DNA from: Planobacterium oryzisoli
GTDB lineage: Bacteria; Bacteroidota; Bacteroidia; Flavobacteriales; Weeksellaceae
Assembly: GCF_015354315.1 (NCBI RefSeq)
Contig: NZ_JADKYY010000001.1
Coordinates: 62,001-126,000 of the forward strand
DNA length: 64,000 nt
Direction: 5' to 3'
Shown: positions 46,762-55,182 of the stretch, piece after piece
How the letters are laid out: the number at the start of each line of letters is the position of its first letter
Position numbering within the stretch: the first letter of the stretch is position 1
The notes under the pieces: generated by a model
What the model was told of the DNA's origin: nothing
Database searches by the model: none
The model's input: the letters and a program-made list of their open reading frames with translations, nothing else
Translations under genes and position numbers: made by a program

Positions 46762-48024
46762 ATGAATAATATTATTAGAAAAACGGCATTTCTCATTTTA
46801 CTACTGTCAATAGTCGTTGTCAAAGCCCAATTGTATCCTTCAGGTCTTTCAACAGGACGAATGGTTGTGGATAGCAAAGAACTTCCAGTTCAGATTTTTT
46901 CCACTACGGATATACCTGCTTTTATTGATTTTGCACAAAAAGAACATTCCAATTCGGTATTGGTGATTCTGAACGATGTCGTGAAGGCTTATGCACCAGG
47001 CGAGGTATTCACGACCTATACCAGTAACGGGTACCAACTGTTAGATGATCGTATGCAAGTGCTGCCTGCAGCAAATGCAAGTGCTCCGCAAACTGTTAAA
47101 TACCTGTACCACCCTAGCGGTCCTGCGGAGGTTATAACTCCTGATAAGACTGCTGAACTACGTACGCCCTTTACTATTTGGGATCCTTCCACTGGCATTA
47201 ACCTTGGTCCTATCACACTACATTACTATAGTCTAATGTTCATTCTAGCTTTTGGTCTAGGTTATTTCCTTATGTCCAAGATCTTTCAGCGCGATAGGGT
47301 CCATCAAAAATACCTCGAACCATTGTTTACATGGACCCTGTTGGGTACAATACTAGGCGCAAGACTAGGCCATGTGATTTTTTATCAGCCGGAATTATTC
47401 AAGCAGGACTTTCTTTCGGTTTTTCTACCGATCCAGACGCAGCCCGAATTTAAATTCACCGGCTTTTCAGGTTTGGCAAGTCACGGTGCCGCAATCGCAC
47501 TGATTTTTACTACGCTTTATTACGCCTACAAAATCATTGGCAAGAATCCTTTTTGGGTATACGACCGTATAGGTATTGTGGTGGCTTTGGGAGGCGCATT
47601 CGTACGAATAGGGAATTTTTTCAATTCGGAGATTATTGGTAAACCCGTACACCAAGACTCACCTTTAGCAGTCCTTTTTCCGCAGATGAGTAGCGAATAC
47701 GGGTTAACGGTCCCACGATATCCCACACAACTACTCGAAGCAGGAGGGTATTTCTTGCTATTTATAGCTCTATGGTTCTTATATAGATATACCAACAAAA
47801 AGTATCAGCAAGGGTGGCTGTTCGGCCTGTTTTTTATTGTACTTTGGTCTATTCGTTTGTTAGTAGAATTTTTAAAGGAACCTCAGGGAGAAGAATTTAT
47901 AGGATTTCTCGGACTCAATACAGGTCAGGTTCTGTCCTTGCCATTTATAGTAGCCGGGGTTATTATCATGGTTACATCCAAAAATCGGAAGATTTCGCCA
48001 GAAGAGAATTCCAAGCCGGAATAA
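46762..48024 (+). CDS. lgt: Prolipoprotein diacylglyceryl transferase with secreted N-terminal domain
   Basis: 420 residues; typical Lgt is about 260-300. The C-terminal 280 residues are a normal Lgt in the inner membrane: GARLGHVIFYQPE, FSGLASHGAAIALIF, and the signature GAFVRIGNFFNSEIIG. It transfers diacylglycerol from phosphatidylglycerol to the lipobox Cys. Residues 1-140 are an extra region with a signal-peptide-like start (FLILLLSIVVVKAQ) and a soluble beta-rich domain ending YHPSGPAEVITPDKTAELRTPF, which should face the periplasm. The extension is probably lineage-specific; its role is unknown. Confidence 0.93.
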   Translation: MNNIIRKTAFLILLLSIVVVKAQLYPSGLSTGRMVVDSKELPVQIFSTTDIPAFIDFAQKEHSNSVLVILNDVVKAYAPGEVFTTYTSNGYQLLDDRMQVLPAANASAPQTVKYLYHPSGPAEVITPDKTAELRTPFTIWDPSTGINLGPITLHYYSLMFILAFGLGYFLMSKIFQRDRVHQKYLEPLFTWTLLGTILGARLGHVIFYQPELFKQDFLSVFLPIQTQPEFKFTGFSGLASHGAAIALIFTTLYYAYKIIGKNPFWVYDRIGIVVALGGAFVRIGNFFNSEIIGKPVHQDSPLAVLFPQMSSEYGLTVPRYPTQLLEAGGYFLLFIALWFLYRYTNKKYQQGWLFGLFFIVLWSIRLLVEFLKEPQGEEFIGFLGLNTGQVLSLPFIVAGVIIMVTSKNRKISPEENSKPE

Positions 48025-48036
48025 CTACAAAATGCA

Positions 48037-48063
48037 AAGGGCCACAATTAAGGCCCTTTTTTT
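48037..48063. terminator. Bidirectional terminator between lgt and a lipoprotein gene
   Basis: AAAGGGCC/GGCCCTTT with an 8-nt loop and T7 on the plus side. Confidence 0.85.
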
Positions 48064-48070
48064 ATCTAAT

Positions 48071-48364
48071 TTATTTCACTTCAAGAATCTGAATCGCTCC
48101 CTTATGGGGGTGGTAGAGCAAACAAACGTACTCGTCCTTTGGTGGGGTACATTTATCCAAATCTTTATAGACTACATTTATTGTACTTCCTTCTGTGTAA
48201 TTTTCAAGCATATCTCTGTTACAGACTTTATAGTCTTCTCCTTTAATTGTCAGATACGTGCCACTGCAGTTTTTCACTACGGTAGCAGTGGGATAGGACT
48301 GTTGGGCGGCACAACCTGCAAGCAACATCATAACTGGGACTGTAAGTATTTTAATAAATCTCAT
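48071..48364 (-). CDS. Small lipoprotein, unknown function
   Basis: 97 residues. Lipobox MLLAGC with Cys18; the mature protein is small, with four more cysteines (KNCSG, KVCNR, DKCTP, YVCLL), which could form two disulfides. It looks like a small OB- or beta-sandwich-like envelope lipoprotein (SGTYLTIKGEDYKVCN...GSTINVVYKDL). No family recognised. A CAACTTTG box about 20 bp upstream is a one-mismatch promoter candidate. Confidence 0.75.
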   Translation of the reverse strand: MRFIKILTVPVMMLLAGCAAQQSYPTATVVKNCSGTYLTIKGEDYKVCNRDMLENYTEGSTINVVYKDLDKCTPPKDEYVCLLYHPHKGAIQILEVK

Positions 48365-48407
48365 AATTCACTTTTCAGCAACGCTGCAAAGTTGATGCCG
48401 TGCTGTT

Positions 48408-49112
48408 TTAGAAGTTTAGAGGATAAGGGGCCTCTACTTCGTAGGGAACTTTCCCAGGTTCAAAGATTCGGGTAGAACAGGAACCTTCTATCAGTAGTTT
48501 TTGGTTCTTTTTGCGTATCCAGTTTCCTTCGCGAAGTCCAAGAACAGGAATGTTGTTTTGCGTTAAGTATTCCATTATGCGGGTTTCGCGTGTCTCACCG
48601 TTGTGCTTTAGTGTAGGGTCAGGATCCAAATAATGAGGATTTAAATTGTAAGGAATCAGACCCATCGCATCAAAACTTGGTGGATAGACTATTGGCATAT
48701 CATTGGTTGTCTTGATGCTTAAACCACCAATATTACTTCCCGCACTCGTTCCCAAATAAGGCTTGCCTGTTTTTACTTGGGTAGCAAGCAGTTCCATAAG
48801 ACTGTGCTCGTGGAGCATTTTGGTTAACAAAAAGGTGTTTCCTCCTCCTGTAAAATAGGCCTGCGCTTCTTCAATAGCCTTTTGGGGATTTGAAAATTTA
48901 TGTAAGCCTACTACTTCAATCCCGAGGATTTTAAAGTAGGCAGATGCTTTTTCGGTATAACTTTCGTGCGAAATCCCTGAAGGCCTAGCATAGGGAATGA
49001 ATAATAGGGTGCGGATCCCACTGAATAGTTCCTGTAGGTGAGGTGTTAAATACTCCAGGTACTGACCGCCGTAAAGGCTGGAAGTGGAAGCAAGAAGAAA
49101 GTTTTCGTTCAT
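48408..49112 (-). CDS. pepE: Alpha-aspartyl dipeptidase PepE (peptidase family S51)
   Basis: 234 residues. Serine peptidase hydrolysing Asp-X dipeptides. The nucleophile Ser lies in LGTSAGSNIGG (near residue 120), preceded by AYFTGGGNTFLLTKML, both diagnostic of the S51 family; NLNPHYLDPDP supplies the His region. The ATG at 49112 is chosen because the longer frame would overlap the thioesterase gene. The two genes are probably co-transcribed (14-bp gap). Confidence 0.93.
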   Translation of the reverse strand: MNENFLLASTSSLYGGQYLEYLTPHLQELFSGIRTLLFIPYARPSGISHESYTEKASAYFKILGIEVVGLHKFSNPQKAIEEAQAYFTGGGNTFLLTKMLHEHSLMELLATQVKTGKPYLGTSAGSNIGGLSIKTTNDMPIVYPPSFDAMGLIPYNLNPHYLDPDPTLKHNGETRETRIMEYLTQNNIPVLGLREGNWIRKKNQKLLIEGSCSTRIFEPGKVPYEVEAPYPLNF

Positions 49113-49126
49113 TAGTAAGTATAAAT

Positions 49127-49543
49127 TTAGGTGGTCGTGCTCCAATAAGGTTTTAGTAAGGAAGCTAGAAAGTCAGGGCATCGTACTATTTTCTGCGTTT
49201 CTGCACATAGAAAATAGAGTGTTACCTTAGCAGTGGTAATTAACTCTTTAGAAGGATTATAAATTTCGTAGTCAAAAACAATTCGCACTCCGGGAAATTT
49301 TTCTACACGAGTTATTATGTTTAAAATCTCATCGTATTTTGCAGGTTTCAAATACTTTATCTCGTACTGTGAAACTGGCATCCAAATTCCCCTCTTTTCA
49401 ATCTCTTCATAGGACAAACCTATGGTGCGCATTAGTTCAACACGCGCAACCTCCAGATACTGAGCATAGTTTCCATAATAGACGTACTTCATAGGGTCGG
49501 TCTCTGCGTAACGTACTCGTAATGAGTGTGTTGTTTCGATCAT
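49127..49543 (-). CDS. Acyl-CoA thioesterase, YbgC/FadM hot-dog family
   Basis: 138 residues, single hot-dog domain. The catalytic region RVRYAETDPMKYVYYGNYAQYLEVAR shows the family Asp and Tyr/His-like positions; EIKYLKPAKYDEIL follows as usual. Likely hydrolyses short or medium acyl-CoA. The start at 49543 is preferred over 49570, since a minus-strand TATATTTG box lies at 49568-49575. Confidence 0.9.
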   Translation of the reverse strand: MIETTHSLRVRYAETDPMKYVYYGNYAQYLEVARVELMRTIGLSYEEIEKRGIWMPVSQYEIKYLKPAKYDEILNIITRVEKFPGVRIVFDYEIYNPSKELITTAKVTLYFLCAETQKIVRCPDFLASLLKPYWSTTT

Positions 49544-49567
49544 TGGGGTGTTGTTTGATTGAACATA

Positions 49568-49575
49568 CAAATATA
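49568..49575 (-). promoter_or_regulatory. -7 promoter box of the thioesterase-pepE pair
   Basis: TATATTTG on the minus strand, predicted leader about 20 nt. Confidence 0.55.
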
Positions 49576-49691
49576 TTTATTAATAATCAAGTTCCGTTTT
49601 ATTTTTTTTTGAGAATAATTTTTGTCATCTTTGTTTCTCTACTTCTCAGGTAGTCAAATATATATTTTCATTTCGATTTTACGTGTAATTT

Positions 49692-51140
49692 ATGGATCAA
49701 GAGTTATCATTGGTGTGGGAAAAGTGTCTGCAGTTTATGCGGGACAACCTAAATGCGGCAGAGGATAGCAACGATCTAAAGAAGCTAGAAAAATCCTTTG
49801 ATCTGTTATTTGACAAGGTTACTCCGTTATCCTTGGTAAACCAAAACTTAACTCTACTTGTTCCTAGTGATTTCTACAAGGAATATATCGAAGATAATTA
49901 TCTATCCCTTCTTTCCGCTGCCTTGAGAAAAAACTTTGGAAAAGGAATTAAACTTTGGTATTCGGTTATGGAAAATCGGCCTTTGGGTAAGGAAAAACCC
50001 ATTGTGCAGAATGTGAAAGGCAATTCCACACCACCTCCGAAAGTCCAGGAAGCCTTACCAAGGACTAAGAATTTAGTAAATCCATTAGTAGCGCCAGGCA
50101 TAAAGAAGGTTCATATTGAGTCTAATCTGCTTGCCCATCTATCTTTTGACAATTTTATAGAAGGGGAGAGTAATAAATTTGCTTCCACTGTGGCGCGCTC
50201 TATTGCTAAAAGGCCAGGTGCGACTGCATTCAATCCTTTATTTATCCATGGTGGTGTGGGTGTAGGAAAAACCCATCTTGCGCATGCAATCGGCCTGGAA
50301 GTAAAGAATAATTTCTCCGATAAGGTGGTATTGTATCTTTCCTCGGAAAAATTTATTCAGCAGTTTGTATCTGCAGCAAAAGCCCAAAATAAGACCGATT
50401 TTCAGAATTACTACCAAATGGTGGATGTACTGATTATCGACGATATTCAGTTTTTATCTGGTAAAGCCGCTACCCAAGACAGCTTCTTCCATATTTTCGA
50501 TTATTTGCACCAAAACGGTAAGCAGATTGTTTTGACTTCTGATAAGGCTCCTGTCGATATCCAAGATATCCAGGAAAGGATAGTCTCTCGATTTAAGTGG
50601 GGTCTGTCCGCCGAGGTAAAATCACCCGATTTCCTAACCCGAAGAAAGATTATCGTGGATAAGCTTAGCAGGGACGGTATTGTCTTAACCGAAGACATGG
50701 TAGATTATCTTGCTGGAGAGGTTAAATCCAATGTGCGTGAACTAATCGGTGTGATTAATTCTGTGATTGCATATTCTACAGTATACAAGTCGGATCTTAG
50801 CTTGGAATTGCTCAAGGATACAATCAATAAGATTGCCTCCACACAAAAGAAAGTAATCAATATACCCTACATCCAAGAAGTTGTATGCGAATATTTTGGA
50901 ATCGATCGTGATCAGTTGTTGTCTAGATCACGTAAGAGAGATATTGCCTTACCGCGCCAATTGGCTATGTACTTCTCAAAGGAACTCACCAATGCCACTT
51001 TTGCAAAAATAGGTGAGGAAATGGGTGGTAAAGACCATTCTACCGTGATGTATGCGTGCGAGACAATAAAGGATGTCTCTAAGATTGACAAAGAAATTAA
51101 AAAGTACGTTAAGGACCTTTCGGACCGTATTAAGCAGTAA
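49692..51140 (+). CDS. dnaA: Chromosomal replication initiator DnaA
   Basis: 482 residues. Domain I (1-85), a short linker, the AAA+ domain with Walker A HGGVGVGKTHLAHA and Walker B VLIIDDIQFLSGK, and the DNA-binding domain IV ending with GGKDHSTVMYACETI, the dnaA signature. Binds DnaA boxes and opens oriC. Neighbours are not dnaN/recF, as is common in Bacteroidota. A CATCTTTG stretch with TTTG upstream near 49610-49633 is a weak promoter; no DnaA-box cluster is evident beside it. Confidence 0.97.
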   Translation: MDQELSLVWEKCLQFMRDNLNAAEDSNDLKKLEKSFDLLFDKVTPLSLVNQNLTLLVPSDFYKEYIEDNYLSLLSAALRKNFGKGIKLWYSVMENRPLGKEKPIVQNVKGNSTPPPKVQEALPRTKNLVNPLVAPGIKKVHIESNLLAHLSFDNFIEGESNKFASTVARSIAKRPGATAFNPLFIHGGVGVGKTHLAHAIGLEVKNNFSDKVVLYLSSEKFIQQFVSAAKAQNKTDFQNYYQMVDVLIIDDIQFLSGKAATQDSFFHIFDYLHQNGKQIVLTSDKAPVDIQDIQERIVSRFKWGLSAEVKSPDFLTRRKIIVDKLSRDGIVLTEDMVDYLAGEVKSNVRELIGVINSVIAYSTVYKSDLSLELLKDTINKIASTQKKVINIPYIQEVVCEYFGIDRDQLLSRSRKRDIALPRQLAMYFSKELTNATFAKIGEEMGGKDHSTVMYACETIKDVSKIDKEIKKYVKDLSDRIKQ

Positions 51141-51197
51141 TTTTACTTGCCTAACGCATCTACGGCTGCGTCTCACTTATAGCTTATCTTCTTCCAA

Positions 51198-51635
51198 ATG
51201 AAAATTTTAACGGTTTGTCTTGGCAATATTTGCAGAAGCCCATTGGCAGAACTTATCATGAAGGAATCTCTTGGCTCGGATTTTCATGTGGAAAGCAGAG
51301 GGACCATTGGAATACATCAAGGTCGAAGTGCGGATCGTCGCTCGGTTGCTATCGCACAGGACAATGGGCTGGATCTGCAACCCCATAGAGCTAAGATGCT
51401 AACGACAGAAGATTTGGAAAACTTCGATCTAATCTTATGTATGGACCACAGCAATCTTGCGGATGTGCATTCGCTTTGCGCTTCGGAGCAAATGCGCCGA
51501 AAGGTTCGACTCATTTCCCCCGATAATCTACCGGTACCAGATCCCTATTACGGGAACAGAGAAGATTTTGAGCGGGTTTGGCAATTACTGCAAGACGCTG
51601 CTAAGCATTGGTCCCATACACTAAATAACATGTAG
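51198..51635 (+). CDS. Low-molecular-weight protein tyrosine phosphatase
   Basis: 145 residues, complete. Active-site loop CLGNICRS with Cys7 and Arg13 (C-x5-R), and the general acid Asp115 in PVPDPYYGN. Dephosphorylates phosphotyrosine; may be linked to exopolysaccharide kinases. It lies 57 bp after dnaA and 1 bp before the methyltransferase. From codon 94 onward the gene is part of a 965-bp segment repeated 5,093 bp downstream, where only the 3' part is present. Confidence 0.94.
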   Translation: MKILTVCLGNICRSPLAELIMKESLGSDFHVESRGTIGIHQGRSADRRSVAIAQDNGLDLQPHRAKMLTTEDLENFDLILCMDHSNLADVHSLCASEQMRRKVRLISPDNLPVPDPYYGNREDFERVWQLLQDAAKHWSHTLNNM

Positions 51636-52442
51636 TATGTTAGTACTCATTCCCGCATATCTTAGCCCTGAAGCCAACGTGGACGAAATTGCGCCTGTAA
51701 TTAGGGACTATATCCGCTCAATTGATCATTATTTTGTGGAGAATGAGAAAACGGCCCGGCGTATAATTAAATTTTTATGTCCTGAGAAAGTACAAGCAGA
51801 ACTTAAGCTTTATCTGCTCGATAAAGATACAGTAGTTTCTGAACTTTCCGATGCTCAGGACTTGCTTAAGAGTGGTGTGGACTTTGGTGTTCTTTCTGAA
51901 GCAGGAATGCCCTGCATTGCCGATCCGGGGCACATCATTGTGCGATGGGCACACCAGCATCAAATCAAAGTGCTTCCCCTCACGGGACCCTCTTCTATAC
52001 TACTTACATTAATATCCAGTGGTTTTATTGGCCAGCAGTTTACTTTCCATGGATATTTACCAATTGATAAGTCCCAACGTCGGGCGCAGATTTTACAGAT
52101 GGAATCCGTGGTAAATAAAGCAGGATATACGCAGATATTCATGGAAACTCCCTACCGTAATAATGCACTTATAGAAGATCTTGTAAAGATTTTATCTCCT
52201 GAGACCTCGCTTTGTATAGCGGCCAATCTTACCCATCCTAAGAGCGAATCTATTAAGACTCTAAAAGTAAAGGAATGGAGAAAAAAGAAAGTGGATTTTC
52301 ATAAAATACCTGCAGTCTTTGCAATAGGGAGGACTTAAACCCGCACAACTCACAATTCCAAACCGTAGTTTCTTTACTCCAATAGACTTAAAATTAACAC
52401 ATGTTAACTAGGATGTAGCATCATCTTTGGATTACTATTTTT
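51478..52442 (+). repeat. 965-bp direct repeat, copy A
   Basis: Covers codon 94 to the end of the phosphatase gene, the whole methyltransferase gene and its 3' flank up to TATTTTT. Aligns without gaps to 56571-57535 at a constant offset of 5,093 bp, with 14 mismatches counted by eye (about 98.5% identity). Left boundary is GCGCTTCGGA; right boundary is ATTACTATTTTT. Confidence 0.95.
51637..52338 (+). CDS. RsmI-like SAM-dependent methyltransferase, copy A
   Basis: 233 residues of the tetrapyrrole-methylase fold. FVENEKTARR, LSEAGMPCIADPG, LPLTGPSS and IFMETPYRN match, in order, the blocks of RsmI, which 2'-O-methylates C1402 of 16S rRNA. It is shorter than E. coli RsmI (286), and it is not certain that rRNA is the substrate. 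Begins 1 bp after the phosphatase stop. A second, nearly identical copy lies downstream, differing at Ile185 and Lys207. Confidence 0.88.
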   Translation: MLVLIPAYLSPEANVDEIAPVIRDYIRSIDHYFVENEKTARRIIKFLCPEKVQAELKLYLLDKDTVVSELSDAQDLLKSGVDFGVLSEAGMPCIADPGHIIVRWAHQHQIKVLPLTGPSSILLTLISSGFIGQQFTFHGYLPIDKSQRRAQILQMESVVNKAGYTQIFMETPYRNNALIEDLVKILSPETSLCIAANLTHPKSESIKTLKVKEWRKKKVDFHKIPAVFAIGRT

Positions 52443-52443
52443 G
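52394..52443 (+). promoter_or_regulatory. Palindrome plus -7 box at the end of repeat copy A
   Basis: TTAACACATGTTAA (52394-52407) is a 14-nt dyad, followed by TATTTTTG (52436-52443). The same arrangement in copy B stands before the eRF1-like gene, so here it is a displaced promoter now facing the island. The last G of the box is the first base outside the repeat. Confidence 0.5.
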
Positions 52444-52680
52444 TCAAAAAGATTAATTAAGCCCAAAGTGTCTTATAAAGAGCAGTTTACAAGAACCGAA
52501 AATGCCATCGGTAGCGATTTAGTAATGGTGCTTACTGCACTCTCTTTCAATTGGAAAATCATTAAATTACATACATCATTGAAAAATCAACTTAAATTTA
52601 AAGCGCATTTAGTCTAAGAGAGAAATTGACTTAGTTGACAACTTCCGCTGTAATATTTCTACCGATCTTGATTAAATCAA
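52443..52680. other. Non-coding junction between repeat copy A and the island
   Basis: AT-rich stretch of 238 bp. A readable plus-strand frame from GTG 52468 to TAA 52617 (49 codons, VSYKEQFTRTENAIGSDLVM...) may be the remnant of a lost gene, possibly a transposase C-terminus; I do not recognise it. Nothing else was seen before the end of the kinase gene at 52681. Confidence 0.4.
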
Positions 52681-55182
52681 TCATTCATCCCCGCCAAGGC
52701 CAATATTAGCCTGAAGAACCTTTAACATATCCTTTGATGTAAATGGTTTGGACAAAAAATCGTTCATTCCCGCCCTAACGCATCGTTCCATTTCGCCAGA
52801 GACATTTCCTGCACTTACCGCTATAATTGGTATATATTGATATCCTGGCAATAAACGGATATGTCTCGTAGCATCATAGCCATCCATAATAGGCATTTGT
52901 ACGTCCATTAAAATGAGTTGGAATATCTCCTTTTCACATGCTTCAACAGCTTGTTTTCCATCACTCACTTGCAGAAGTCTCGCACCAGGAACTAACATCT
53001 CTAGCATCTTGTGATTCAAAGCCCTATTAACCGGATTATCATCAGCCAATAAGATATTTATAGGTTGTTCAAAAATTAACAGATCCCTGTTCGAGAAATC
53101 TTCTTCTCTTTTAGTTTTAACGCTCTGAGAGGTTTTAGCAAGTATTCTATATAATTCATCAGATTTAATTGGCTTGAGTAAACAATGCGAATTTTCATTC
53201 TTTCTGAATGCTGATCTAACATCATGTTCTTCCGAGGAAGTATGTAATACCACAAGAGGCACAGTTCTATTATTCTGTTTAAAAATCTCTTTCATCTTAT
53301 CTATAGTTTCAAGCCCTGAAAGTATTGGCATATTGTAATCCATTAAGATAGTATCGAAAAACTCTCCATTAATTAAAAGCTGAATAGCTTCTATACCATT
53401 AGCTGCCGTAACACAAGTGATATTTTTATACTCTAACATATGTTTAAGAATGGTCCTATTGTTCTGGTTGTCATCAACAATTAAAACCCGACCAACATTC
53501 AATTCTTCTTCTACTTGTACCAAATTTTGCTCATATCGTACTTCAATATCAAAATAAAAAATAGACCCTTTATCTAATTCACTCTCAAGCTTTAGATTAC
53601 TACCCATATATTTTAATAGATTATTAGATATGGTTAGACCTAAGCCTGTTCCTCCGTATTTTTTGCTTACCGAACTATCTTCTTGAGTAAAAGCATTAAA
53701 GATTCGTTGCTGCTTTTCCAAAGGAATACCAATTCCCGTATCGCGAACAGAAAAACGCAAAATAATGGTTTCTTCATTCATTTGGATTTTCTTTACAGAA
53801 AGCTCAACCTCACCTTCTGGAGTGAACTTAACAGCATTTCCAAGCATATTTACTAACACTTGCGTTAAACGCGCCTCATCAATCCAGATATCCTGAGGCA
53901 AACCTTGTTCTACGTTTAATAACAACTCTAAATTTTTATGTTGCGCTTGATAAAGAATAATATTTACAATCTGGTTAATAACTTCATAAACGTTATATCG
54001 ATCGATAAAAAGTTCCAATTTTCCTGATTCTATTTTAGAAAAATCAAGAATATCGTTTATCACACTAAGAAGTATATTTCCAGAATCTCTAATATAGTTT
54101 AGGTATTGATATTGTGTGTCATTTAATTCTGTTTTAAGCAACAGATCTGCAAACCCAATCACACCGTTAAGTGGAGTACGGATTTCATGACTCATGTTAG
54201 CTAAAAATTCTGATTTTGCTTTGTTTTGTAGATCGGAAATTTTTCTTTTTTGTTCTAATTCTTCAGATAGCGCTTGTAATTGGATTTGCGCCAAATACTG
54301 AAATGTGAAGTCTGTGAACACCCACATACGTCCTTTTACGTTTTGAGAAACAGCAGGAACACAAGTGACATTAAGCACTAAACTTACTGGATCACCAAAA
54401 ATCCACTTCCAATCGTCAATTTTTTGACCAGAGGAACTAAATAATCGCAACCCACCCTGATTAATTTCTTCTTTGTTTACAGCAGTACTTTTTAGTTTTT
54501 GCATTGCTTGAGCAATAGCAATAGGACTGTTTTTTCCTTTTGGGATTTCTAAAATTTCAGAAGCCTTTCTATTCACCCACCCATTCTCACCACCATCATC
54601 AACAAAAACAATTCCTTGAGGAATAGTTTCAAGAATAGTATTGAAACGCGTGCTGAACTCTTCAATCACTAAATGTTTCTGAATAGTGAAACACGTATCT
54701 TTAAGCCCTTGGTGCAAAGAATTTAAAAAACTCTTATACGATATGTCTAAAGAAAGAGACTGCTCCACCGTTAGCAGAAATCCCCCTCTAAGCCCCTTTT
54801 CCTGTAATGGTAAAAAAACAACGACTTCAGATTGTTCCTTTTGATTCAAAAAATCAACATTCAAGACAATATCCTCTTGCGCAAGAAAGTCAAGAATTAG
54901 CTGAACATCAAACAAATTGTTTAGAAGTTCTTTTGAGGTACTATATACTATACGTGCAGTTATATTGTCTTCAATTCTTACAAATGAAACTACCCTAGCC
55001 TGCGAATGCATTTTAAGCAGATTCGTAGATTCACATAAAACCTCCTTATAATCTGTTTTCTTCTTAATTGGGTACAAGCCAGTTAAAAAACTAACCGCTT
55101 CATAATTCCAATCTATATCGCTCAGCTTATTCAAAATATTAAATAAATAGTTTAATCTCCTTAATGATTTCTTCTGGAGCAC
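52681..55182 (-). CDS. PAS hybrid histidine kinase with two receiver domains
   Basis: 833 residues, no membrane segment, so cytoplasmic. N-terminal GAF-like region (about 40-165); PAS domain (about 180-290); HisKA with phospho-acceptor His332 (SHEIRTPLNG); HATPase with N449, DTGIGIP (481-487) and GGTGLGL (510-516); receiver 1 with Asp615 and Lys670; receiver 2 with Asp760 and Lys812. No output domain, so phosphate must go to another protein or the receivers act as sinks. The start is uncertain: GTG 55182 overlaps the hydrolase gene by 44 bp; TTG at 55134, right after its stop, is an alternative. Markedly AT-rich (14 of 60 G+C at 54001-54060). Confidence 0.93.
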   Translation of the reverse strand: MLQKKSLRRLNYLFNILNKLSDIDWNYEAVSFLTGLYPIKKKTDYKEVLCESTNLLKMHSQARVVSFVRIEDNITARIVYSTSKELLNNLFDVQLILDFLAQEDIVLNVDFLNQKEQSEVVVFLPLQEKGLRGGFLLTVEQSLSLDISYKSFLNSLHQGLKDTCFTIQKHLVIEEFSTRFNTILETIPQGIVFVDDGGENGWVNRKASEILEIPKGKNSPIAIAQAMQKLKSTAVNKEEINQGGLRLFSSSGQKIDDWKWIFGDPVSLVLNVTCVPAVSQNVKGRMWVFTDFTFQYLAQIQLQALSEELEQKRKISDLQNKAKSEFLANMSHEIRTPLNGVIGFADLLLKTELNDTQYQYLNYIRDSGNILLSVINDILDFSKIESGKLELFIDRYNVYEVINQIVNIILYQAQHKNLELLLNVEQGLPQDIWIDEARLTQVLVNMLGNAVKFTPEGEVELSVKKIQMNEETIILRFSVRDTGIGIPLEKQQRIFNAFTQEDSSVSKKYGGTGLGLTISNNLLKYMGSNLKLESELDKGSIFYFDIEVRYEQNLVQVEEELNVGRVLIVDDNQNNRTILKHMLEYKNITCVTAANGIEAIQLLINGEFFDTILMDYNMPILSGLETIDKMKEIFKQNNRTVPLVVLHTSSEEHDVRSAFRKNENSHCLLKPIKSDELYRILAKTSQSVKTKREEDFSNRDLLIFEQPINILLADDNPVNRALNHKMLEMLVPGARLLQVSDGKQAVEACEKEIFQLILMDVQMPIMDGYDATRHIRLLPGYQYIPIIAVSAGNVSGEMERCVRAGMNDFLSKPFTSKDMLKVLQANIGLGGDE

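Noticed and set aside
48032-48475. 147-residue plus-strand frame over the small lipoprotein gene
   Set aside because: It is antisense to a gene with a clear lipobox and crosses the lgt terminator; no protein-like features.
49544-49691. Origin of replication upstream of dnaA
   Set aside because: No DnaA-box cluster was seen in the 148-bp gap, and Bacteroidota origins are often not next to dnaA.
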